Shown: piece after piece, positions 56,831-64,000 of the stretch
Position numbering within the stretch: the stretch's first letter is position 1
Layout: each line of letters starts with the position of its first letter
NCBI GenBank assembly: GCA_023421735.1
Contig: JAEZSP010000001.1
Span: forward strand, 62,001-126,000
Direction of reading: 5' to 3'
Source: Bacillota bacterium
GTDB lineage: Bacteria > Bacillota_A > Clostridia > Christensenellales > Aristaeellaceae
DNA length: 64,000 nt
The notes under the pieces: model-generated
The model's database searches: none
Told to the model about the DNA's origin: nothing
What the model saw: the letters and a program-made list of their open reading frames with translations, nothing else
Translations under genes and position numbers: made by a program

Positions 56831-58122
56831 ATCATTTTCATGAGCGCCTCGATGGCGCGCGCGCGGTGGGAAACGCGGTTTTTCGCCGCCTCGTCCGCCT
56901 CCGCAAACGTCATGCCAAGATCGCGCGAGAAGAACAGCGGATCATAACCGAAGCCGCCTTCGCCCTGATACGCGCGCAGGATTTCGCCGTCGCACTCCCC
57001 CATCGCCACAATATCGTCCTTGCCCGGCGCGCACAGCGCGATGGCGGCGACATACTTGGCCCGGCGCGGTTCGGCTGCGCCGATCAGTTCCTTCAGAAGC
57101 AGCCGATTGTTCGCCTCGTCGTCGCCGTGGACACCCGCGTAGCGCGCGGAATGAACGCCCGGGCGTCCGCCAAGCGCCTCAACCACCAATCCGGAATCAT
57201 CCGCGAGCGCCGCGCATCCCACGCGCGCCATGACGTGACGCGCCTTGATGAGCGCATTTTCCCGGAACGTTTCCCCGTTTTCCTCGATGGCTTCCGTCAC
57301 GCCCATTTCGCGCATGGAATAGACATCGTACCTGTCCCCGAGCAGCGATCGAAGCTCCTTGAGCTTTCCAAAGTTATTGGACGCAAGAACGAGCCGGGGC
57401 TTTTTGCCGATGACGGATGCGCGCGCGCCAAGCGCAGAGATTTGAATATCCATAAGATCGACGATGCCGCGCTCCGCACGCGACAAAAGCCCGTCCAGCT
57501 CCGTACGGGTATAGGCACGCCCCTCGCCCGTTCCCTGCACCTCGGCAAACGCGGTTTCTCCGGACACATCGCGGGTCATGACGACATTCATGTCCACCTG
57601 CGCATGGGAATCGAGTTGATAATCAAGATCGAGCACAAATTCGTCGTTCACAAGTCCGACGGACACCGCGGCGACTTGCCGGATGATGGGCGAATCGACG
57701 ATCGAACCTTCCTTCAGGAGCTTATCAACCGCAAGGCAAAGCGCGACAAACGCGCCCGTGATGGACGCGGTGCGCGTGCCGCCATCCGCCTGGATGACGT
57801 CGCAATCCAGATAGACGGTGTGCTCGCCGAGCCTTGAAAGGTCGCATGCCGCGCGCAGCGAGCGCCCGATGAGCCGCTGAATCTCCACGCCGCGCCCGTC
57901 CTTTTTGATCCCGTCGCGCGCCTTCCGCGTGTTGGTGGAACCGGGCAGCATGGCGTATTCGGCGGTCAGCCAGCCGCCCTTGCCCCTGCGAAACGGCGGC
58001 ACTTCATTTGTAACGGATGCGGTACAAATGACGCGCGTGCGGCCGCAGGAGATGAGAACCGATCCCGCGGCCGCGTCGGTAAAGTCAACCTGAATGGTAA
58101 CGGGTCGAATTTCTTCCCTCAT
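56827..58122 (-). CDS. rph: RNase PH fused to XTP/dITP diphosphatase (RdgB)
   Basis: A 431-residue fusion. Residues 1-237 are RNase PH ([65 protein letters not shown]), which trims tRNA 3' ends with phosphate. Residues about 242-431 are the RdgB/Ham1 house-cleaning enzyme ([53 protein letters not shown]), which hydrolyses XTP and dITP. Both parts keep their active-site motifs. In Bacillus these are adjacent genes (rph, ysnA), so the chain looks like a fusion of neighbours. ATG 58122 begins 14 bases after gerM. Confidence 0.93.
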   Translation of the reverse strand: MREEIRPVTIQVDFTDAAAGSVLISCGRTRVICTASVTNEVPPFRRGKGGWLTAEYAMLPGSTNTRKARDGIKKDGRGVEIQRLIGRSLRAACDLSRLGEHTVYLDCDVIQADGGTRTASITGAFVALCLAVDKLLKEGSIVDSPIIRQVAAVSVGLVNDEFVLDLDYQLDSHAQVDMNVVMTRDVSGETAFAEVQGTGEGRAYTRTELDGLLSRAERGIVDLMDIQISALGARASVIGKKPRLVLASNNFGKLKELRSLLGDRYDVYSMREMGVTEAIEENGETFRENALIKARHVMARVGCAALADDSGLVVEALGGRPGVHSARYAGVHGDDEANNRLLLKELIGAAEPRRAKYVAAIALCAPGKDDIVAMGECDGEILRAYQGEGGFGYDPLFFSRDLGMTFAEADEAAKNRVSHRARAIEALMKMI

Positions 58123-58136
58123 TGGTATCCCTCCCG

Positions 58137-59252
58137 TCAGTCGCCGAAGATGGCGGACGACTGCGTTTGTATGTAGTCAGATTCGATGTCCCCCGCAACA
58201 TTTGCGAAGCTGGGAACGGAAAGCGTGCCTGTGCCGGGATCATAGGGCTCGCCTTCGACGAGGAGCTGAACGGAATTCACACCTTCGAACTGGGTACAGG
58301 TCAGAACCAGCGCCTTGAGCGCGATCCTTCCGCCGTCCACGTGATTGACGATCTGCATGAACTCCTTGGTGAAGTTCACCTTCGCGACACCCTTGTCGAC
58401 CGAGACGCCAATCAGCCCGCAGCCATCCGGCATCACTTCATCAAGCGCATCGGAGATGGGTCCTTTGGTCAGTTCGAGGACGGCTGTGTTGATGTCCGGA
58501 TCGGAATACACCATGCGCGTCACGGGAACCACCACGGAACCGGACTCGCCCGGGAAGAAGAGCGTCAGTTTCTTCATGCCGCTCGACGCCGAGGTCGCGA
58601 CGCTGGTGGTTTCGAGATTGATGTCGCCGCGCGTGAACGCGCCTGAGACGTCCGTGCCAAACTTCAGTTTTTCAACCTTCTGCCCGCCAAAGAGGAACTC
58701 CACCGACTGCACGGTGTCAAACTCGGTGAGCGTCTGGACGATGGCCGCGATCATGTTCTGCTCAGCGGCTGCGTCTGCGACGTTCATGGCCTCCTTGGAG
58801 AGGTCGATGCGCGCCTTCCCGTTTGCGATGTCGAGATCCATCGACACATCTTCCGGAATCACCGTTCGAAGCCCCAGCCGCGCGGCCTGCATGTCGTTCG
58901 CACTCGACTTTACCATCATGGAGAGCGTTGCCTTTGCGATGCCTTCTTCAAGCGGCACGCTCATCATAACGGGCACCAGATAACCGTAATTGTCCTGGAA
59001 GTAGACGACCGTGTCGACGCCGCCCGACGCCTCCTTGCCGCTGGTTGCGGTCGGCGCGATGGTCGCGTCCAGCGCGAGCTCGGTCGCGCGCGCGCCCGGA
59101 CTCGCCGATGGGAGCGCGGACGCCGCGGGCGCCGTGTTCCCCCCTGTCGCGTTCACCAGCCAGAACCGCCACACGCACAACAGCGCTATGGCGACCAGCA
59201 GCACGATCAGCGCCAGTAAGTACATCCGGCGTTGACTCAAGTCAAATTTCAT
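58137..59252 (-). CDS. gerM: Spore germination protein GerM-like, two GerMN domains
   Basis: A 371-residue protein with an N-terminal membrane anchor (about 10-30, [18 protein letters not shown]), a Ser/Ala/Thr linker and two GerMN domains (about 75-215 and 225-365), the second with [16 protein letters not shown] and the first with [15 protein letters not shown]. Unlike Bacillus GerM it has no clear lipobox. GerM helps hold the SpoIIIA-SpoIIQ complex and is needed in sporulation and germination. The gerM-rph-rdgB-phosphodiesterase order matches Bacillus. ATG 59252 has GGAGG 9 bases upstream; a sigma-E-like promoter lies at 59288-59316. Confidence 0.88.
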   Translation of the reverse strand: MKFDLSQRRMYLLALIVLLVAIALLCVWRFWLVNATGGNTAPAASALPSASPGARATELALDATIAPTATSGKEASGGVDTVVYFQDNYGYLVPVMMSVPLEEGIAKATLSMMVKSSANDMQAARLGLRTVIPEDVSMDLDIANGKARIDLSKEAMNVADAAAEQNMIAAIVQTLTEFDTVQSVEFLFGGQKVEKLKFGTDVSGAFTRGDINLETTSVATSASSGMKKLTLFFPGESGSVVVPVTRMVYSDPDINTAVLELTKGPISDALDEVMPDGCGLIGVSVDKGVAKVNFTKEFMQIVNHVDGGRIALKALVLTCTQFEGVNSVQLLVEGEPYDPGTGTLSVPSFANVAGDIESDYIQTQSSAIFGD

Positions 59253-59287
59253 AATGAGAACCCTCCTCGCGCATGTCCTTCGTTTCA

Positions 59288-59316
59288 AATGTATTCGCAC
59301 TTGCCGAAAGGTATTA
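59288..59316 (-). promoter_or_regulatory. Candidate sigma-E promoter of gerM
   Basis: On the minus strand TAATACC, 14 bases, AATACATT, similar to KMATATT-N14-CATACANT. Bacillus gerM is transcribed in the mother cell. Similarity only; no sigma-A site is evident here. Confidence 0.38.
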
Positions 59317-59372
59317 CGCGGGATATTCTCTTTGAAATCGCCACAGGCACTATTTTATCACATGCCGTTCGG

Positions 59373-59401
59373 TTGCGCAATCCGCGCGAATCAGATATAA
59401 T
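59373..59401 (+). promoter_or_regulatory. Sigma-A promoter of the rqcH operon
   Basis: TTGCGC, 17 bases, TATAAT, 35 bases before the rqcH start codon. Confidence 0.72.
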
Positions 59402-59435
59402 ATTGGGTGGATTTATAGGAAACGAGGTGCCCCCC

Positions 59436-61151
59436 ATGCCGATGGACGCCCTGACGCTCGGTTTTGTCGCGCGAGAGCTGAATGAACTGCTCGCGGGCGG
59501 GCGCGTCGACCGCGTGAACCAGCCGGAACGCGACGAGATCATACTCGCCGTACGCAACAACGGCAAAAACATGCTGCTGCTCCTCTCCGCCAGCGCGGAC
59601 TGCGCGCGCGCGCACCTGACGAGCGTGAAAAAAAACAATCCCCTCGAACCGCCCATGCTATGCATGCTCATGCGCAAGCACCTCGTCGGCGGTCGGGTGA
59701 CCTTTGTGCGCCTCGCGCAGAGCGACCGGATTCTCGAAATCGGCTTTGAGCACTTTGACGAGCTGGGCGAAAAGGTTGAGAAGCAGATTATCTGCGAGTT
59801 CATGGGCAGGCACTCGAACTTGATTTTTGTAGCGGACGATTGGCGGATCATCGACAGCGCGCGCCGCGTGAACGAGCAGATGTCCTCCGTGCGCGAGGTG
59901 CTGCCCGGGCTCCGATACGAAAGGCCGCCGGCACACGGGAAGATTCCGTTCGATGAAGTGACAGGAGACGCGCTGTATGCCGCCTTCACCGGAAAGCGCG
60001 GAACCCTGAAATCGGCGATTTCAAAATCCGTGAGCGGCATTGCCGCGCAGACGGCCGCCGAACTTGCCTTTCGCGCAGTCGGCACAGAGGGCGCGTTTTT
60101 AGAGGAAATTGATGTTCGCGCAGCCGCAACCACCGTCGCGCACGCGCTTCAAAACATCGAGGCGGAACGCGCGCCCGCCGTCCTGTACGCTGTGGACGGC
60201 ACGCCCGTCGACGTCGTTGCGTTTCCCTATCACAGCCGCGCGTCGCTTGCGCAAAGTCGATTCGAGACGCTTTCGGAGGCGCTGGACGAATATTACCGAT
60301 CAAAGGATCAGATCGAGCGCATCCGCCAAAAATCCTCTGCCATTCACCGCGTTCTCAAGACAAACATCGAGCGGTGTGAGAAAAAGCTCGCGCTTCAGCG
60401 GGAGGCGCTGCTGGGTTCCGAAAAGATGGAGGAGTACCGCAGACTCGGCGACATCGTGACCGCGAGCCAGTACATGGTGAAAAAAGGACAGAAGACCGCC
60501 GATCTGATCGACTATGCGGCGGAGGGCATGCCGACCGTGACCGTGCCGCTCGACGAAAAGCTGTCCCCCGCGCAGAATGCGCAGCGCTACTACAAGCTCT
60601 ATCAGAAGGCGCGTTCCGCCCGTACGCTTGCCGCGGAACAGATTGAACGGACGGAAGAAGAGCTTTCTTACCTCGATGGGCAGATGGACAACCTCGGAAA
60701 GTGCGAGGCGGAGCCCGAACTCTTCGAATTGCGTCAGGAACTCGAAAAAATGGGCTATGTGCGCGTGAGCCACAACCGCAGGCAGCTCAAACAACTGCCG
60801 CCCTCGAAGCCCATGAAGTTCGAAACGCCCGGCGGACGCGCGATTCTGGTGGGCAAAAACAACCTCCAGAACGACAAGCTCACGTTTACCGCCGAGCCGG
60901 ACGAGGTTTGGCTGCACGCAAAGGACATGCCGGGTTCGCACGTCATCATACCAGGCGTCGAGCCGGACGACGAAACGCTTCTCATGGCCGCGCGGCTCGC
61001 GGCAAAGTACTCGAAGGGCGGTACGGGTTCAAATGTCCCGGTGGACTATACGCGCCGCAGGTATGTCAAAAAGCCGTCGGGCGCGAAACCGGGGTTTGTG
61101 ATCTACACCCACCAGAAGACATTGTTTGTCAATCCCTACGCGGAGGAATGA
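59436..61151 (+). CDS. rqcH: Ribosome quality control protein RqcH (NFACT)
   Basis: A 571-residue NEMF/Rqc2 homologue: NFACT-N domain (GFVARELNELLAGGRVDRVNQP, then CMLMRKHLVGG), a long coiled-coil middle (about 270-430) and the NFACT-R domain with DEVWLHAKDMPGSHVI. It binds stalled 50S-peptidyl-tRNA and adds C-terminal alanine tails in bacteria. The start is ATG 59436 (MPMDALTLGF), with GAGGTG 6 bases upstream; the many in-frame codons before it lie in the intergenic region and cross the promoter. It heads a rqcH-egsA-ruvB-queA run. Confidence 0.93.
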   Translation: MPMDALTLGFVARELNELLAGGRVDRVNQPERDEIILAVRNNGKNMLLLLSASADCARAHLTSVKKNNPLEPPMLCMLMRKHLVGGRVTFVRLAQSDRILEIGFEHFDELGEKVEKQIICEFMGRHSNLIFVADDWRIIDSARRVNEQMSSVREVLPGLRYERPPAHGKIPFDEVTGDALYAAFTGKRGTLKSAISKSVSGIAAQTAAELAFRAVGTEGAFLEEIDVRAAATTVAHALQNIEAERAPAVLYAVDGTPVDVVAFPYHSRASLAQSRFETLSEALDEYYRSKDQIERIRQKSSAIHRVLKTNIERCEKKLALQREALLGSEKMEEYRRLGDIVTASQYMVKKGQKTADLIDYAAEGMPTVTVPLDEKLSPAQNAQRYYKLYQKARSARTLAAEQIERTEEELSYLDGQMDNLGKCEAEPELFELRQELEKMGYVRVSHNRRQLKQLPPSKPMKFETPGGRAILVGKNNLQNDKLTFTAEPDEVWLHAKDMPGSHVIIPGVEPDDETLLMAARLAAKYSKGGTGSNVPVDYTRRRYVKKPSGAKPGFVIYTHQKTLFVNPYAEE

Positions 61152-61153
61152 AT

Positions 61154-62491
61154 ATGGTAAAGATTAAATACGATGCGGACAGCCGGATGATCCTCGAGGG
61201 GCTCGACTGCGATTGCCCCTGCCAGCACGCGACCCCCAATCAGGACATCTATGTAGGCACAGATCTTCTCGAGAAATTACCCGGATACATCGAAAAGCGC
61301 GGTCTCGGAACCCACTGCGTGGTTGTCTGCGACGAAAACACATACCGCGTTGCGGGCGAGCGGGTCTACGGCATTTTAAATGACGCGGGCTTTTCCCCCA
61401 TCCTGTGTCGGATTGCGCGGGACGGGGAGCTTGTGCCGGATGAGACGACGGTTGGCGAGGTTCTTTTGACCATTCAGCCCGAGACGCAATTCCTGGTCGC
61501 GGTCGGCTCCGGTTCGATCACCGACACCTGCCGCGTCAATGCGCAAAGGTGCCATTTGCCCTTCGTGTCCGTAGGCACCGCCGCGTCGATGGACGGATAC
61601 ACATCGGTCGTCGCACCGCTGATGCTCCGGGGCGTGAAGATTCACCGCCACGGACCCTGTCCCGAGATCATCGTATGTGATCTGGGCGTTCTGGCCACCG
61701 CGCCCATCGAGATGGTGCGCGCTGGCGTGGGCGATGTGCTCGGAAAATACATCGCGATCGCCGATTGGAAGATTGGAAACATCATCAACGACGAGCCCTA
61801 CTGCCCCACCTGCGGGAAAATCGTGATCGATGCGGTCGACAAACTGCTCGACAACATCGACGACATCAAGAACCGCACAGAGAAGGGCATGCGCATATTA
61901 ATCGAGGGGCTTTTGCTGGCGGGCATCACCATCATGATCGTGGGACACACCCGCGCAGTCGCCTCCGCAGAGCACAATATCGCGCACTTTGTCGAGATGA
62001 AGATGCTCGAAAAATACCACAGGGCGCCCTCGCACGGCGCGACAGTGGGCGTCGGAACGCTGATGGTCTATCCCGCCTTTAAGAAATTTGCGCAGGAAGA
62101 CATCACCGAGATCGACATCGCGTCCCTTGTGCCCATGCCGGATGCGAAACGCCGCGCATTTATGATCGCCTGCTACGGCAAGACCGCCGCAGAGACGATC
62201 ATGGCGGAAAACCCGGGCGACTTTTTGACGGCCGAGGAACTTCGCCGCCGTGCCGCGCGCGCGAAGGAGCGGTTTGCGGACATCGCGGCGGTCATCGACG
62301 AGATGCCGTCCTACGAGAAGGTCTACGAGGCGATGAAGCGCCTCGGCGCACCGCTGACGATGGCGGAGATCGGCGTCGATGCGGACATTGAAAAGACGTC
62401 CCTTCTCTGCTGCAAGGATTACCGCACGCGCTACACGCTTTTCAAGCTGATCGACGAGATGGGACTGTCGAAACAGTACATCGGGGAATAA
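61154..62491 (+). CDS. egsA: sn-Glycerol-1-phosphate dehydrogenase (EgsA/AraM type)
   Basis: A 445-residue NAD(P)-dependent metal dehydrogenase: [42 protein letters not shown] and metal ligands in [13 protein letters not shown] and SHGATVGVG. It reduces dihydroxyacetone phosphate to glycerol-1-phosphate, the archaeal-type enantiomer; in Bacillus AraM supplies it for heptaprenylglyceryl phosphate made by PcrB. No PcrB-like gene is in view. GGAGG lies 7 bases before ATG 61154 at the end of rqcH. The N-terminal [17 protein letters not shown] is part of the family. Confidence 0.88.
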   Translation: MVKIKYDADSRMILEGLDCDCPCQHATPNQDIYVGTDLLEKLPGYIEKRGLGTHCVVVCDENTYRVAGERVYGILNDAGFSPILCRIARDGELVPDETTVGEVLLTIQPETQFLVAVGSGSITDTCRVNAQRCHLPFVSVGTAASMDGYTSVVAPLMLRGVKIHRHGPCPEIIVCDLGVLATAPIEMVRAGVGDVLGKYIAIADWKIGNIINDEPYCPTCGKIVIDAVDKLLDNIDDIKNRTEKGMRILIEGLLLAGITIMIVGHTRAVASAEHNIAHFVEMKMLEKYHRAPSHGATVGVGTLMVYPAFKKFAQEDITEIDIASLVPMPDAKRRAFMIACYGKTAAETIMAENPGDFLTAEELRRRAARAKERFADIAAVIDEMPSYEKVYEAMKRLGAPLTMAEIGVDADIEKTSLLCCKDYRTRYTLFKLIDEMGLSKQYIGE

Positions 62492-62501
62492 GGAGATCGG
62501 A

Positions 62502-63542
62502 ATGCAGGACGAGGAAAGACTCATCACGACGGGCTTTCGGCAGGAGGACGACGAGCAGGAACAGTCGCTCCGCCCGCACAGCCTGGCAGAGTACTTCGGA
62601 CAGACGAAGATCAAGGACAGTCTGAATGTGTACATGCAGGCGGCCCTTGCACGCCGCGAACCGCTCGACCACATATTGCTCTACGGTCCACCGGGTCTCG
62701 GGAAGACCACGCTTGCGGGCATTATCGCCTCCGAGATGGGGCACAACATCCGCGTGACGAGCGGCCCCGCCATCGAGCGGCCGGGCGACCTCGCGTCGAT
62801 TCTGACAAACCTTGCGACGGGTGACGTCTTGTTTATCGACGAAATTCACCGGCTGAGCCATGCCGTCGAAGAGGTACTGTATCCCGCGATGGAGGATTAC
62901 GCGCTCGACATCATGATCGGCAAAGGGCCCTCCGCGCGCTCGATCCGGCTCGACCTTCCGAAGTTCACGCTCATCGGCGCGACGACGCGGGCGGGCATGC
63001 TGACATCTCCGCTGCGCGACCGCTTCGGCATCAGCTTCCGGTTGGAGCTTTACACGCCGGAGGAACTGTCGATCATCGTGCTGCGCTCCGCAAAGATACT
63101 GAAGATTGAATGCAACCGGGATGGCGCACTCGAGATCGCGAGCCGTTCGCGGGGCACGCCCCGCATCGCAAACCGGCTGATTCGGCGCATCCGCGATTTT
63201 GCCGAGGTCAAGGCAGGCGGCGTGATCGATCTGCCGGTCGCGCAGGACGGGTTGGACATGCTTGAGGTGGATGTGCTTGGCCTGGACCGCACCGACCGGA
63301 TGATGCTGATCACCATGATCGAAAAATTCGGCGGCGGCCCGGTGGGACTCGACACCCTCGCGGCGGCAACGGGCGAGGATGCGGGCACGATCGAGGATGT
63401 GTACGAGCCGTTTCTGCTTCAGCTCGGCTTCATCATCCGCACGTCGCGCGGACGCATGGCGACCCCGCAGGCGTACCACCACCTCGGAAAGACGCCGCCG
63501 CAGACCGACTCCGGTTCCACACAGACGAGAATGGATATTTGA
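62502..63542 (+). CDS. ruvB: Holliday junction helicase RuvB
   Basis: A 346-residue RuvB: Walker [13 protein letters not shown], Walker [11 protein letters not shown], sensor 1 LIGATTRAG, arginine finger LRDRFG, and the C-terminal winged helix with [12 protein letters not shown]. It drives branch migration with RuvA. ruvA and ruvC are not adjacent, unlike most clostridia where ruvAB is together; rqcH and egsA stand in their place. queA follows after 3 bases. Confidence 0.96.
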   Translation: MQDEERLITTGFRQEDDEQEQSLRPHSLAEYFGQTKIKDSLNVYMQAALARREPLDHILLYGPPGLGKTTLAGIIASEMGHNIRVTSGPAIERPGDLASILTNLATGDVLFIDEIHRLSHAVEEVLYPAMEDYALDIMIGKGPSARSIRLDLPKFTLIGATTRAGMLTSPLRDRFGISFRLELYTPEELSIIVLRSAKILKIECNRDGALEIASRSRGTPRIANRLIRRIRDFAEVKAGGVIDLPVAQDGLDMLEVDVLGLDRTDRMMLITMIEKFGGGPVGLDTLAAATGEDAGTIEDVYEPFLLQLGFIIRTSRGRMATPQAYHHLGKTPPQTDSGSTQTRMDI

Positions 63543-63545
63543 ACG

Positions 63546-64000
63546 ATGAAGACATCCGATTTCATGTATGAGCTGCCGGAATCTCTGATTGCGCAGCACC
63601 CGGTAGAGCCGCGCGACCATGCCAGGCTCATGGTTCTGAACAAGGAAGACGGCGGCATCGAGCACAGGCATTTTTACGACGTTGTTGACGAGCTGAATCC
63701 GGGCGACGTCATGGTTATCAACGAGACGCGCGTCATTCCGGCGCGCCTGCTGGGCGAGCGCGTACCGACAGGCGGCGCATGCGAAATCTTTCTGCTCAAA
63801 CAACTGGCGCCCAAGAAATGGGAAACGCTCGTGCGTCCCGGCAGGCGGCTGCGGGAGGGCGCAAAGGTATCGTTTGGCGACGGACGGTTGACCGCCGTGA
63901 TCGGCGAAACCACCGAGGCGGGCGGGCGCATTGTGGACTTTTCGTGTGAAGGAACGTTCGAGGAAGCGCTCGACGCCCTGGGCGAGATGCCCCTTCCCCC
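63546..64000 (+). CDS. queA: S-adenosylmethionine:tRNA ribosyltransferase-isomerase, N-terminal part
   Basis: The first 151 codons, cut by the window edge. FMYELPESLIAQHPVEPRDHARLMVL, VINETRVIPARLLG and GGACEIFLLKQL are QueA signatures. It forms epoxyqueuosine from preQ1-tRNA and SAM. The order ruvB-queA, usually followed by tgt, is standard in Firmicutes. The ATG at 63546 begins 3 bases after the ruvB stop and has only a weak ribosome site, so it may depend on coupled translation. Confidence 0.95.
   Translation, partial: MKTSDFMYELPESLIAQHPVEPRDHARLMVLNKEDGGIEHRHFYDVVDELNPGDVMVINETRVIPARLLGERVPTGGACEIFLLKQLAPKKWETLVRPGRRLREGAKVSFGDGRLTAVIGETTEAGGRIVDFSCEGTFEEALDALGEMPLP

Noticed and set aside
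56846..56900. GC-rich alternating CG runs as Z-DNA or repeat elements
   Set aside because: They are ordinary Ala/Arg codons in rph-rdgB. Similar runs occur in many genes of this GC-rich DNA.
1..64000. CRISPR arrays, tRNA or rRNA genes, IS elements, prophage or att sites
   Set aside because: No regular direct repeats, cloverleaf, transposase, integrase or phage genes were seen on reading both strands. A tRNAscan or ISfinder search could still find something I missed.

Overview
The window looks like chromosomal DNA of an anaerobic, probably spore-forming member of the Clostridia (Bacillota). The evidence is the spoIVFA-spoIVFB pair, a gerM-rph-rdgB-ysnB cluster like that of Bacillus, a rod-shape (mre/rodA) cluster ordered as in clostridia, an oxygen-sensitive glycyl radical enzyme with its activase, and an acetyl-type MetA. 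Shine-Dalgarno sites are strong (GGAGG) and many sigma-A promoters are clear. The family within the Clostridia cannot be fixed by eye. I saw no tRNA, rRNA, IS element, prophage or CRISPR array. No gene-free stretch exceeds 300 bases; the longest (35917-36203) is packed with hairpins.

Layout. 1-9112 (minus strand): a cell-shape operon read from one promoter, maf-mreB-mreC-mreD-mrdA-rodA, followed by spoIVFA-spoIVFB and the start of an asparagine synthase. 9187-13708 (minus): a catabolic operon of glycyl radical enzyme activase, glycyl radical enzyme and tagaturonate epimerase (UxaE), with a divergent alpha/beta hydrolase. 14596-21657 (minus): envelope genes, namely an LRR surface protein, an LCP ligase, a DUF3048 protein, two GT2 glycosyltransferases and a lipid-linked sugar transferase. 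21733-29239: mixed housekeeping genes (mnmM, radA, a metallophosphoesterase, psuG, an MFS carrier, a U32 tRNA hydroxylase homologue, a Nudix protein). 29320-34687 (plus): a 2-oxoacid dehydrogenase operon in the order E2-E3-E1 with a fused E1. 34692-45544: a zinc-ribbon methyltransferase, an oxidoreductase, DUF1848, an NlpC/P60 hydrolase, a fused ABC exporter, GNAT, an aldo/keto-reductase-like Fe-S protein, a nitroreductase and an alpha-fucosidase. 45545-50273: a degenerate LCP protein, then niaR-pncB-nadD (NAD salvage) divergent from a PfoR-like permease. 50242-59316 (minus): MMPL transporter, metA, metY, murJ, ysnB-like phosphodiesterase, rph-rdgB fusion, gerM. 59373-64000 (plus): rqcH, glycerol-1-phosphate dehydrogenase, ruvB and the start of queA.

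How genes work together. The first operon couples MreBCD to the elongasome synthase pair RodA/PBP2. MetA (Glu111, acetyl type) and MetY form the acetylhomoserine route to homocysteine. PncB and NadD form the nicotinate branch of NAD synthesis under NiaR. GerM, RNase PH/RdgB and the phosphodiesterase keep the Bacillus gene order.

The signals most worth a second look are a roughly 160-nt potentially structured leader between maf and mreB; a hairpin that buries the spoIVFA ribosome site and overlaps a sigma-E-like promoter; the glycyl radical enzyme-UxaE operon; and the mirror-image promoters between niaR and the permease.
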